This document shows positions 42,001 to 49,951 of a stretch of 64,000 nucleotides of DNA, piece by piece. The translations under genes and the position numbers were made by a program. Below the pieces are notes generated by a model. It searched no databases, was not told where the DNA came from, and was given only the letters and a program-made list of their open reading frames with translations. The stretch is from G963665405 sp963665405 (GTDB lineage Bacteria; Chloroflexota; Dehalococcoidia; Lucifugimonadales; G963665405): NCBI GenBank assembly GCA_963665405.2, contig CAXXUH010000004.1:372001-436000 (forward strand), written 5' to 3'. Numbering within the stretch: the stretch's first letter is position 1; every line of letters begins with the position of its first letter.

Positions 42001-42105
42001 ATGACAACCAACCCCGACAAACCCACCGCGATCGTCATCGGAGCGGGCGTCGTCGGCGTCTGCTCCGCGCGACGACCAGGAGGGCGAGGGGAGGAGCCCT
42101 CTTAG
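42001..42105 (+). pseudogene. truncated 5' end of an FAD-dependent oxidoreductase gene
   Basis: ATG 42001 starts MTTNPDKPTAIVIGAGVVGV, then CSA; the GAGVVG is the dinucleotide-binding GxGxxG of D-amino-acid-oxidase-type flavoproteins. After residue 23 the reading becomes ARRPGGRGEEPS and stops. The rest of the gene is missing, so this is a remnant cut by a deletion or insertion. Its end overlaps the convergent small gene at 42102. Confidence 0.6.
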
Positions 42106-42347
42106 TTCAGTCCGAACGGGCTCGCGGCGAAGTGCTCTCGGTTCCTCTCGGTGAGCTTGCAGTAGCCCATCCCGACGAACACCGCGTCCAGGTACATCTT
42201 CGAGCCGCCCCCGAACGAGTTGACAGCCGATGCGATCCTGGACCCAAGGGACTCCAGGTCTTCCGCCGTCTGGTCGTTGTGGGTCTCCACGCCCTGCAGC
42301 CTGGAGAGCTTCGTCAGAACCGATGTCGCGTGCTCTGTCGTGACCAT
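42102..42347 (-). CDS. small hypothetical protein
   Basis: 81 residues from ATG 42347, with GGAGG seven bases upstream. Sequence MVTTEHATSVLTKLSRLQGV then ETHNDQTAEDLESLGSRIAS is largely helical; a glycine-rich stretch (SFGGGSKMYLDAVFVGMGY) and CKLTERNREHFAASPFG follow. I do not recognise a family. It follows the CxxC gene at 42386 by 38 bases on the same strand and probably belongs to its transcript. Confidence 0.6.
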   Translation of the reverse strand: MVTTEHATSVLTKLSRLQGVETHNDQTAEDLESLGSRIASAVNSFGGGSKMYLDAVFVGMGYCKLTERNREHFAASPFGLN

Positions 42348-42385
42348 TTGTGCCTCCACCCGTCCGCGACTCTGTCGCGGGCCCA

Positions 42386-42610
42386 TCATTTCTCCAAGAT
42401 CGAGTTCGGCCCGGGGGTCGAGATCAGGCGGGCGGACATCCACCTGGCGTCCAGACAGTTGTCCAGGTCCAGTAGATGCCGCAGCTGATCAGGCTCGGAG
42501 CTGTCGACGTTCACCCACAGACTGGGCTCGCCGACCTGACATCGCTCGCAGCCCTCCGGCGTCTTGCCGTAGGTAAGTGCGTGCGCCCGAATAGTGTTTA
42601 GATCTACCAT
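42386..42610 (-). CDS. small CxxC protein, paralogue of the 56242 gene
   Basis: 74 residues. MVDLNTIRAHALTYGKTPEG then CERCQVGEPSLWVNVD matches the 56242-56430 product (MIDLELIRAHVVTYGETPEA then CLTCQAGEPRVWIEID) over 35 residues. The shared pattern is M-[IV]-DL-x2-IRAH-x2-TYG-x-TPE-x-C-x2-CQ-x-GEP-x2-W. One CxxC pair suggests metal or redox chemistry, but with only two cysteines a dimer would be needed. The last 30 residues differ between the two. It has the direct-repeat box at 42743-42767 upstream. Confidence 0.65.
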   Translation of the reverse strand: MVDLNTIRAHALTYGKTPEGCERCQVGEPSLWVNVDSSEPDQLRHLLDLDNCLDARWMSARLISTPGPNSILEK

Positions 42611-42742
42611 CGTCCTCTGCTCTGTTCGACCCTGCGTCGCGGCTGATACATCGCCACCCTGTCCGGCGCTGTTTGCTGCAACACCTGGCCAGCATATAGC
42701 TCGACGATCGCAAGCCCCGTAGATCAGTGACCGACCCCGCTC

Positions 42743-42767
42743 AAGAACCGATCAAGAACCGGTTAAG
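42743..42767 (-). promoter_or_regulatory. 11-bp-period direct-repeat box, site 1
   Basis: AAGAACCG occurs at 42743 and 42754 (forward strand), exactly 11 bp apart, followed by GTTAAG. The same layout is found at 56521-56546 and 57474-57499. It is about 135 bases upstream of the 42386-42610 gene. An 11-bp direct repeat is typical of OmpR/PhoB-type response regulators. Confidence 0.6.
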
Positions 42768-42832
42768 CCTCCCACCGAAAACGGTGAACCATGGAGAACT
42801 CCCCTCGGCCGGCCACAGCCGTTGGCTCCGAT

Positions 42833-42934
42833 TCACGCCCTGCCGTGGTGCATGACGAACAGTACCGCGGCTCCAAATCCCAGCACGACGCTTGCAGCGA
42901 CCGTCGCGCGCCAGATGATCTCTCGTCTACTCAT
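42833..42934 (-). CDS. 33-residue single-pass membrane peptide
   Basis: ATG 42934, with GAGAGGG just upstream. The sequence MSRREIIWRATVAASVVLGF then GAAVLFVMHHGRA has a basic N-terminus and one hydrophobic helix (about residues 10-27). No family is recognised. Small membrane peptides also accompany the paralogous CxxC gene at 56242 (56066-56227), which supports it being real. Confidence 0.5.
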   Translation of the reverse strand: MSRREIIWRATVAASVVLGFGAAVLFVMHHGRA

Positions 42935-43324
42935 GTCCCTCTCGACTCGCCCCGCACGGACCCGGCCGCGCTGGGCGGCTGTTGACTCCAGGGAGCAAGC
43001 ATAGGCGTCTGGTGTGGACATTCGGACAAAGGAAGATGAACGTCCGATGCAGATGTGGTTTCCATGCGGTAAACCCTTGGTCCGGGATCGTGTGGAGCCG
43101 CACGCGAGACAGATCGCCGTCGCCTGGACGCTCCACGGGTTTCGCCGATTGGCCGGGGAAGGAACAGTAGCGCGGTTACTATGTATATATAGACCTTGCG
43201 CCAAACCTGGGAGGTGTGTCAGCTTTGGATTGATACGGAGCGTCTGTTTGGCGACTTCCGTAATTGGCCTAATAGGGTTTCAGAGGTTTTGGTCATCAGC
43301 CAAAGCCGGACAGGAGGAGCCGAA
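42935..43324. other. intergenic stretch upstream of the membrane protein
   Basis: About 390 bases without a supported gene. AT-rich CTATGTATATATAG at 43180-43193 could be part of a promoter for the gene at 43325, and AGGAGG precedes that start. The GCGGTAAACCC at 43076 weakly resembles the edge of the direct-repeat boxes, but no second unit is present. Confidence 0.45.
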
Positions 43325-43877
43325 ATGGAAGGCGTTTTCTTCGTTCTGATCGCTGCGGCGCTGTTCTCGCACTCGTGGCATCTGCTGGGTCTTTACCATG
43401 AGGGACGGACGGTGGGTCTCTACACCGCCGGCCTGGGCCTGGTGTCCCTGATAGCGCTTACCCTCGCTCCGATGGTGCTGGGCGGCCGGAGACCCCGGCG
43501 TACTCGCCGGAACCACCATGATGAAGGTTCTCATCATACTGTGGGCGGGCTACGCGGTGGGTGTCGGGGCGCAGGGTCTCTGGGAGTTCGACGAGCGGGC
43601 AATCGGGTTCTACAACGCCTTCCTTACGGTCGCCAGCGCGGTAGCCTTCGTCTTCTTCGGGATAGAGCTGCAGGACAGAGGCGTCGGACAGGAGGTCTGG
43701 CTCGCGATGTCGGGAGCGTTCCTCGTTCTCACCATCCTGGCGGCCACGCTGTTCTTCTACATGGCGATCCCGTTCCGCGCTCTTCGCAAGGTGGCCGGCT
43801 GGTTCGTGCTGGTGGGCTCGCTGGTCGTCGCGGGACTGGGCTTTGCCATCCTGACCACATCGATCGACCTCACCTAG
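43325..43877 (+). pseudogene. multi-pass membrane protein interrupted by a frameshift
   Basis: From ATG 43325 (AGGAGG eight bases upstream) the frame reads MEGVFFVLIAAALFSHSWHL, then GLYTAGLGLVSLIALTLAPMVLGG with two membrane helices, and then becomes arginine-rich. The neighbouring frame continues GDPGVLAGTTMMKVLIILWA, then GYAVGVGAQGLWEFDERAIG and three more helices to the stop at 43877. A single-base indel near 43485-43495 would give one protein of about 184 residues with five or six helices. The family is not recognised. Alternatively two separate genes exist, the second starting ATG 43518. Confidence 0.6.
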
Positions 43878-43903
43878 CCTGTTTCGATCGGGCGAGGAGC
43901 AGG

Positions 43904-43909
43904 TATAAT
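43904..43909 (+). promoter_or_regulatory. -10 box upstream of prkA
   Basis: A perfect TATAAT (43904-43909), about 60 bases before the prkA start. The -35 is poor (TTTCGA at 43882 with 16-base spacer). Confidence 0.5.
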
Positions 43910-43968
43910 AATTGAGGTGCGGGACCAAAGCCCCGCACAGTGTCGACTATAGCCGTGGGGGTGGACGT

Positions 43969-45954
43969 ATGATCAAGGATCAAACCGTTCAGGACCTGCT
44001 TTCGGACGCCGAAAAGGAAGCAGGGAGATTCTCCTGGGAGGGTACGTTCGCCGACTATCTTCGGATGGTCGGCGAGAACCCGGCCGTGTCTCGTCTCTCC
44101 CACAAGCTTGTTTACGATGCGCTGATGGCCGGTGGCTATGAGGACTCCGCCACCGGTGAGGCCGTGTGCACGCTGTTCGACGGCAAGGTCTTCGGCCTGA
44201 AGGAGTCCCTGGAGCAGATCGTCCACTACTTCGCATCGGCCTCGCGCCGGCTAGAGGTCAGGAAACGTATCGTGCTCATGCTCGGGCCGCCCGCAAGCGG
44301 AAAGTCGTCCATCGTCGCCCTGATCAAGGGGGCGTTGGAGAAGTACACCGCCACGGACGAGGGAGCCGTTTACGCCATCAAGGGCTGCCCGATGCAGGAG
44401 GAGCCGCTTCACCTCATCCCGCACGGGCTGCGCTCCAACTTCCTCGACGACCACGGCATCTACATCGAGGGCGACCTGTGCCCCCGGTGCAGGTACGATC
44501 TCCGCACGAAATACGACGGCCGAATATCGGACGTGCCCGTGACCAGGGTCGTCTTCTCCGAGCAGGAGGCCGTCGGTATCGGATACTACGTCGCCACGAC
44601 ACCCAACCCTTTGGACGCCTCGCTGCTGGTCGGAAGCGTGGACACGGCTCAGCTCGAGGGCGACAGGCTGGAGGTCGCCGGGAAAGCGTTCAGGCTGGAC
44701 GGCGAGTTCAACGTGGCCAACCGGGGGCTCGTGGAGCTTGTCGAGATCTTCAAGGCGAACAAGTACCTGCTGACGACGCTCCTGGGCCTGGCCCAGGAGC
44801 AGCTCATCAAAGGAGAGCGGTTCGGATCGGTCTACGCCGACGAGGTCCTGATCGGACACTCCAACGAGGGCGACTTCGCGGCCTTCTCGGCCGACGAATC
44901 GTCCGAGGCGCTGCGAGACCGGATCATCGCGATCCAGATCCCCTACAACCTGAGGGTCTCGGACGAGGTTGCCATCCTCGGGAAGATGCTCGAGAGCAGC
45001 GGGCTGGAGAACGTCCACGTCCCACCTCTCACTCTGCCGACGATGAGCACGTTCGCCGTACTGTCGCGTCTGGTTCCGCCGCCCGCCAGGGTGGCCATAT
45101 CGACGCTGGACAAGCTGCGCATCTACGACGGCCAGTGGATCCGCGGCCCGTCCAGAGACTACGTCGAGAGAGAGCGGAGGCACCACCGCAACGAGGGAAT
45201 GAGCGGACTGTCGCCCCGGTACGGCATGAATCGCCTGAGCGCGGCCGCGAGCGACCCGGAGGTCAGCTGCATCTCGCCGCTCAAGGCGCTCGACAGCCTT
45301 TGGCGAGGCCTGGGCGAGAACATCAGCCTGAAAGAGGGAGACCGCGCCAGGTACCTCGGATACCTGAAGGACTCGATCGACGAGTACAACCAACGGGCCA
45401 TCAGGGAGGTCCGGAAGGCGCTCCGGGAACGGTTCGAGCAGGATGCCGCAGACCTCCTGTCCGACTATGTTGCCAACCTCGCCGTCGCGGCGAACGGGAA
45501 GGTGTCCCGCGAAGTCGATCTCAAGATGCAGGAGATCGAGAGGAACATCGACATCAGAGAGGGTCAGCGGGACAGGTTCCGGCGAGACGTGCACAAGTTG
45601 TTCACAGACCTGAGGCAGCGCAACATATCCTTCGACTACACCGTCCACCCCGGGCTCAAGTACGGCATCGAGGAGCGTCTGTTGCCGTCGGAGAGGCACG
45701 TCAAGGACTCGCTCAGAAACGACTCACGGGACCAGGTGGAGCTGGCCCGAAAGCGCAGCGCCACCTACGAGCGGCTGCTCAGCTACGGCTACTGCGCGCA
45801 GTGTGCCGTCGACACCATGGAATACGTGATAAACCTCCTCAACAAGGGGAAGCCCGACTGGAGAGCCGTCCTCAGGACCGCTCCGGACCAGGGCATCGAA
45901 TGGAGCTGGCAGCTCAACCGGGGCGCGGCCGGCTCCACGCGGGGCTCCGCCTAA
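43969..45954 (+). CDS. prkA: PrkA-family serine protein kinase
   Basis: 661 residues from ATG 43969. The N-terminal PrkA AAA domain has FSWEGTFADYLRMVGENP, SRLSHKLVYDAL and the P-loop VLMLGPPASGKSSIVALIK at about residues 103-121; GCPMQEEPLHLIP is a family hallmark. Two cysteine pairs near residue 165 (LCPRCRYDLR) are also conserved. The C-terminal kinase-like domain includes VNLLNKGKPDWRAVLRTAP. PrkA/YeaG kinases act in stationary phase, starvation or sporulation, usually beside yeaH and spoVR; neither is here, so the gene is solitary. Confidence 0.92.
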   Translation: MIKDQTVQDLLSDAEKEAGRFSWEGTFADYLRMVGENPAVSRLSHKLVYDALMAGGYEDSATGEAVCTLFDGKVFGLKESLEQIVHYFASASRRLEVRKRIVLMLGPPASGKSSIVALIKGALEKYTATDEGAVYAIKGCPMQEEPLHLIPHGLRSNFLDDHGIYIEGDLCPRCRYDLRTKYDGRISDVPVTRVVFSEQEAVGIGYYVATTPNPLDASLLVGSVDTAQLEGDRLEVAGKAFRLDGEFNVANRGLVELVEIFKANKYLLTTLLGLAQEQLIKGERFGSVYADEVLIGHSNEGDFAAFSADESSEALRDRIIAIQIPYNLRVSDEVAILGKMLESSGLENVHVPPLTLPTMSTFAVLSRLVPPPARVAISTLDKLRIYDGQWIRGPSRDYVERERRHHRNEGMSGLSPRYGMNRLSAAASDPEVSCISPLKALDSLWRGLGENISLKEGDRARYLGYLKDSIDEYNQRAIREVRKALRERFEQDAADLLSDYVANLAVAANGKVSREVDLKMQEIERNIDIREGQRDRFRRDVHKLFTDLRQRNISFDYTVHPGLKYGIEERLLPSERHVKDSLRNDSRDQVELARKRSATYERLLSYGYCAQCAVDTMEYVINLLNKGKPDWRAVLRTAPDQGIEWSWQLNRGAAGSTRGSA

Positions 45955-46031
45955 CGACATGAACGAACTCTACCGCAGTACCGTTTTAGAGCCAAACACT
46001 TTAGGGTATGGTGGCTCCCACCGCATCCCGA

Positions 46032-46133
46032 AGGATGCGGCGTTCGCTTTTCCCGCGGAGCTGTCCCTCCTATCATCGAGCGTCGGTACGTGTCGGGGCT
46101 AGGATGCGGCGTTCGCTTTTCCCGCGGAGCTGT
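46032..46133. repeat. 33-bp direct repeat pair, period 69
   Basis: AGGATGCGGCGTTCGC through CGGAGCTGT occurs identically at 46032-46064 and 46101-46133, separated by 36 bases. Confidence 0.8.
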
Positions 46134-46201
46134 TTGGGGTCGGGGATGGCTCTTCGCTGACCCCCACGACCGTCTGGCCATCGACTTACCCGGGGGTTCC
46201 A

Positions 46202-46243
46202 AAGGGGGCTCAGCCCCCTTTGCGGGGTTTGGGGTGCCCCCAA
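46202..46243. repeat. dispersed double-hairpin repeat, copy D
   Basis: First stem AAGGGGGC-TCA-GCCCCCTT (46202-46220) and a second shortened stem TTGGGG-TGC-CCCCAA. Confidence 0.7.
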
Positions 46244-46371
46244 TTATCAGAGTGGGCGGGTGGGGAAGAGAAGCGCCCCAGGGAGGCGGGGACGCCTGAC
46301 CCTCCCTGATCCTTGACCCGCGCCCGACCCCCCGGTACCTTTCCCTCGGACGAACCCGCGCGAGGCATGCG

Positions 46372-47937
46372 ATGCTGGACCTGCTGATCAAGAACGGCCT
46401 CATTCTGGACGGCGCCGGCAACCCTGGATTCCACGGCGCCGTCGGCATCGAGGGAGACACCGTCTCCATCATCCGCGGAGATACCTCCGAACTCGAGGCC
46501 GGCCGCGAGATCGACGCCTCCGGCAGGGTCGTCTGCCCCGGATTCATCGACATCCACGCCCATTCGGCGCTGAACATCCTGGCCGATCCGCGGCACGAGC
46601 CGAAGGTGCACCAGGGGGTCACCTCCGAGCTGATCGGCATCGATGGCAACTCCTACGCGCCGTTCCGCTCCTCGGACGAGCTCGATAAGTTCATACTCCT
46701 GAACTCGGGCATCGAGGGCGACCCCGACTTGACCGCCGGCTGGTCAAGCGTGTCCGACTACCTCTCTCGGTTCGACGGCAAGGTCGCGGTCAACATCGCC
46801 TACGTCGTCGGCAACTCTCCGCTACGGATTGGGGCGGTCGGCTGGGACAACGTCCCGCCGTCCAGGGGCCAGCTCGAAAACATGAAGTCGCTCCTCCGGG
46901 AGAGCATGGAGGACGGCGCGTTCGGTATGTCCACCGGCTTGGACTACCCGCCGGGGGCCTTCGCCGACACCGGCGAGCTGGTCGCGCTCTGCACCGAGGT
47001 CGCGCGGCTCGGCGGGTTCTACCATACCCACGTCCGGTACGGTCTCGGGGACCGGTACCTGGACCCCTTCAGGGAGGCAGTCGAGATCGGCCGCCGGAGC
47101 GGGGTGCCCGTGCACATCACCCACCTCTTTCGGAGGGTCACACAGCCCCGTGGAGCCAGACCCATCCTGGACTTCGTCGAGGAGGCCCGGGACGGCGGTC
47201 TGGACATCACGTTCGACTGCTTCCCTTACAGGTACGGCGGAACCAAGGTTCTCATCGTGTTTCCACAGTGGGCCCACGAGGGCGGACCACACAAGCTCAT
47301 GGAGGTTCTCCGCTCGGAGGAGGGCAGGGAGCGCCTGCGGAAGGAGGTCAAGCCCCGAGGATTGGGCTGGGAGGAGATGTGGCTCACGTATTTCAAGAAG
47401 CCCCACAATAAGCGGTACGAGGGACGCACCATAGCCGAGTTCGCGGAGATGGAGGGCAAGCCCACCGTGGATGCTTTGTGCGACCTGCTGCTGGACGAGG
47501 ACCTCCGCGTCTCGTACTTCGCCGACATCGCCGACCCGGCGACGCTGAACGACTTCATCGTCCATCCTCTGTACATGGTCGGGAGCGATGCTCTTCTCCT
47601 GGGGGACCTTCCGCCACCGATGGCCTACGGCACATATCCGTTCATCCTGTCTGAGATCGTCCGGGAAGAGCGGCTACTCTCGCTGCCCGAGGCGATCAGA
47701 AGGATGACCTCGTTTCCCGCGCGGCGACTCGGACTTCAGGACCGCGGGCTGCTCGGCGACGGAATGAAGGCGGACATCGTCGTCTTCGATCCCAAGACCA
47801 TCAGGGCCCACGCCACCCGGCAGGACACCAGGCAGCGCTCGACTGGCGTCGACTACGTCATCGTCAACGGAACGGTGGTCATGGACCACGACCGGCACAC
47901 CGGGGCGCTGCCTGGGCGCGCCCTGCGGATGGGGTGA
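46372..47937 (+). CDS. N-acyl-D-amino-acid deacylase family amidohydrolase
   Basis: 521 residues. The start LDLLIKNGLILDGAGNPGF and VVCPGFIDIHAHSALNIL give the beta-sandwich and HxH metal motif of the D-aminoacylase group. GVTSELIGIDGNSYAP, DGAFGMSTGLDYPPGAFA, GGFYHTHVRYG and PVHITHLFRRV are further conserved blocks with metal and substrate residues; SFPARRLGLQDRGLLGDGMK with ADIVVFDP closes the sandwich domain. It should hydrolyse N-acyl-D-amino acids or related amides in the cytoplasm. The substrate is not determinable. No operon partner. Confidence 0.9.
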   Translation: MLDLLIKNGLILDGAGNPGFHGAVGIEGDTVSIIRGDTSELEAGREIDASGRVVCPGFIDIHAHSALNILADPRHEPKVHQGVTSELIGIDGNSYAPFRSSDELDKFILLNSGIEGDPDLTAGWSSVSDYLSRFDGKVAVNIAYVVGNSPLRIGAVGWDNVPPSRGQLENMKSLLRESMEDGAFGMSTGLDYPPGAFADTGELVALCTEVARLGGFYHTHVRYGLGDRYLDPFREAVEIGRRSGVPVHITHLFRRVTQPRGARPILDFVEEARDGGLDITFDCFPYRYGGTKVLIVFPQWAHEGGPHKLMEVLRSEEGRERLRKEVKPRGLGWEEMWLTYFKKPHNKRYEGRTIAEFAEMEGKPTVDALCDLLLDEDLRVSYFADIADPATLNDFIVHPLYMVGSDALLLGDLPPPMAYGTYPFILSEIVREERLLSLPEAIRRMTSFPARRLGLQDRGLLGDGMKADIVVFDPKTIRAHATRQDTRQRSTGVDYVIVNGTVVMDHDRHTGALPGRALRMG

Positions 47938-48012
47938 GGGGGTCCGGGGCGACCCGAAAGACCTCTGTGCAAGACACGGGCTCTCCGGGTTTCCGATGGG
48001 CGGCGCGCGCCT

Positions 48013-48519
48013 TCATGAAACCCTGGGCTCCATCGAGAGGTCCGGCACGATCGTCGCCCCCGGGACCTTCTCGAAATCCCGGGGCGCCATCTTGATCTTC
48101 GACGACCGGCTTCCGGACCCGAGGATCACGTAGTCCAGGTCCATCAGCTTCGCGTCGACATATAGCGGTATTCCCTCGGGGAGATGGAACACCGTCACCC
48201 CGCCGATCATCATGCCCGTCAGCTCCATAGTCTGCTCGGCGGACGCGAACGAGAGGCGGGATACCCCCATCAGCCTCCGAACCGTGCCGTTCACGTCCAG
48301 CCGGGTCGACGCCTTCACAACGCAGGCGGAATGCTGCCTCGGCTCCTTCTTCGACGAGACGATGATAGTGTTGCCGCAGCTCTCCGGCGGATATCCGTAC
48401 CGCTCGCAGAAGGCAGCGGTGTCCGCGTAGTCCGGGTCGCACTCCACCCTCTCGTAGGGAATGCCCAGCGTCGCTAGAGTCTCCAGCACACGACTCTCGA
48501 TCGCCGAAACGTCGGCCAT
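48013..48519 (-). CDS. YbaK/EbsC-type aminoacyl-tRNA deacylase domain protein
   Basis: 168 residues from ATG 48519 (GGAGGTGTA upstream). The YbaK fold is seen in VLETLATLGIPYERVECDPD, AAFCERYGYPPESCGNTIIV, VKASTRLDVNGTVRRLMGVS (conserved lysine near residue 68) and TGMMIGGVTVFHLPEGIPLYVD, with the GG(V)xPF-like loop. Such proteins hydrolyse mischarged tRNAs such as Cys-tRNA(Pro) or Ala-tRNA(Pro). It is a free-standing domain. Its upstream region up to 48600 shows no further gene. Confidence 0.88.
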   Translation of the reverse strand: MADVSAIESRVLETLATLGIPYERVECDPDYADTAAFCERYGYPPESCGNTIIVSSKKEPRQHSACVVKASTRLDVNGTVRRLMGVSRLSFASAEQTMELTGMMIGGVTVFHLPEGIPLYVDAKLMDLDYVILGSGSRSSKIKMAPRDFEKVPGATIVPDLSMEPRVS

Positions 48520-48653
48520 GGGTACACCTCCTGATTTGCAGACGGCACCTAGCATACCAAAACCAGGGCCTGTAGACTCTATCGCTGGTAGGGGAGTGCA
48601 CGGAGCTCGAGAATTGGCCAGTCGAGGACAGGGGCGGACGCCATGAGGGTTCT

Positions 48654-48698
48654 AAGGGGGCTTGCCCCCTTTGCGGGGGTCTGGGGGTGTCCCCCAGA
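48654..48698. repeat. dispersed double-hairpin repeat, copy E
   Basis: First stem AAGGGGGC-TT-GCCCCCTT (48654-48671), second stem TCTGGGGG-TGT-CCCCCAGA (48680-48698). Confidence 0.8.
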
Positions 48699-48756
48699 AC
48701 ATCCCTGTCTCATGTCGAGATAGGCAGCGCTCTTCTGCGGCGGAAGGGGAGTGCAG

Positions 48757-48800
48757 AGGGGCGGAGCCCCTATGCCGGGAGTCTGAGGGTGTCCCTCAGA
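48757..48800. repeat. dispersed double-hairpin repeat, copy F
   Basis: First stem AGGGGC-GGA-GCCCCT (48757-48771), second stem TCTGAGGG-TGT-CCCTCAGA (48782-48800). Confidence 0.8.
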
Positions 48801-48884
48801 ACCCCCTTTTCTCTAATTCCTAGAAAGGGGAGGGAGAGAAGTGAGCAATCCGGATGTTCACCGCTGCAGCGGAGACAGAATCTG

Positions 48885-49790
48885 ATGCCTTACCGAGCCG
48901 GCCAACACATCTACGACCTGGACCCCACCTGGGGAGCGGTCCCCGACTACTATCCCTTCGAGCGGGTGTCCGGCGTCGCCGTCGACCGCGAAGACCGGGT
49001 CCACGTCTTCAACCTGGCGAGCCACGAGCTGATGATCTTCGACCGCGACGGGACTCTTCTTAGATTATGGAGTACCAGGTTCGAGAATGCCCACGGCGTC
49101 CACGTGGACGTGAAAGGCAACGTATTCCTGGCCGACAGGAACTCGCACGTCGTCATCAAATACACGGCGGACGAGAAGCTGCTTTTCGCTCTGGGGACCA
49201 GGGACACCCCGTCCGAGACGGGCTACAGCCTCGAGTACGGACGCCAGACCGACTGGCGGGACCCGGTCTCCCGGGCTGCTGGCCCGTTCAACCTGCCCTC
49301 CGGCATCGCGGTCGCCGACGGCGGAGAGGTGTTCATCTCGGACGGCTACGGCAATTCGCGCGTCCACAAGTTCAGCGCGGACGGCAAGCTCCTGAAGTCC
49401 TGGGGCCTGCCGGGGAAGAGCGCCGCGGGCGAGTTCCACCTGGTGCACGGCCTCGCCATCGACAGCTCGGGACGGGTGCTCGTCTGCGACCGGATGAACG
49501 ATCGGGTCCAGATCTTCGACCAGGAGGGCGGGCACCTCGCCACCTGGACCGGATTCCGCCAACCGAGCACAGTCGCCGTCGGTCCGGATGGGACGATCTG
49601 CGTCTCCGAGCACCTGGGCAGGCTCTCGATCCTGAGCGAGGACGGCGGCATGCTGGCCCGTTGGGGTGGGGACGACGAGCCGGACTTGTTCGGCGCGCCT
49701 CACGGCGTCGCTATCGATTCCCGCGGCGACATCTACGTCGGCGACGTCGAGCCGGGCAGGCGCCTGCTGAAGCTCGCCCGGCGACACTAG
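48885..49790 (+). CDS. NHL-repeat (six-bladed propeller) protein
   Basis: 301 residues from ATG 48885. Five to six NHL blades of about 45 residues follow the pattern VSGVAVDREDRVHVFNLASH, then ELMIFDRDGTLLRLWS; others are ENAHGVHVDVKGNVFLADRN, LPSGIAVADGGEVFISDGYG, VHGLAIDSSGRVLVCDRMND and GAPHGVAIDSRGDIYVGDVE. There is no signal peptide, so it is cytoplasmic. Related proteins include peptidyl-alpha-hydroxyglycine amidating-lyase-like propellers; its function here is unknown. The single propeller length contrasts with the 1030-residue secreted NHL protein at 23838. Confidence 0.85.
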   Translation: MPYRAGQHIYDLDPTWGAVPDYYPFERVSGVAVDREDRVHVFNLASHELMIFDRDGTLLRLWSTRFENAHGVHVDVKGNVFLADRNSHVVIKYTADEKLLFALGTRDTPSETGYSLEYGRQTDWRDPVSRAAGPFNLPSGIAVADGGEVFISDGYGNSRVHKFSADGKLLKSWGLPGKSAAGEFHLVHGLAIDSSGRVLVCDRMNDRVQIFDQEGGHLATWTGFRQPSTVAVGPDGTICVSEHLGRLSILSEDGGMLARWGGDDEPDLFGAPHGVAIDSRGDIYVGDVEPGRRLLKLARRH

Positions 49791-49951
49791 CGTCAACGCA
49801 GTAGTTGCGACGCCCTCAGGGGTGGGTACATGCTGCGCCGTTCATGGTGCAGCACGGAGCCGTACCCAGCTCGACGGCGGCTTGATCTCGCAACCCTCTG
49901 GTAGACTGATGGTCACACCGGCTCCGCTGGTCGGGCCCGAAGAGGAGGCTG

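Larger units (their letters stand above)
45955..46371. other. intergenic stretch with repeats
   Basis: Contains a stem-loop CCGCATCC-CGAA-GGATGCGG (46021-46040) that may end the prkA transcript, a 33-bp tandem direct repeat (46032-46064, 46101-46133), and double-hairpin copy D (46202-46243) followed by a G-rich tail. No gene. Confidence 0.6.
48520..48884. other. intergenic stretch with two hairpin repeats
   Basis: Between the divergent YbaK and NHL genes. It contains copies E (48654-48698) and F (48757-48800) of the double-hairpin repeat, one of each stem class. No gene. Confidence 0.65.

Noticed and set aside
43060..43090. possible fourth direct-repeat box (GCGGTAAACCC)
   Set aside because: Only the trailing GTAAACC part matches; no two units 11 bp apart.
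44166..45962. 598-codon frame overlapping prkA in another phase
   Set aside because: Arg/Gly/Pro-rich shadow of prkA.
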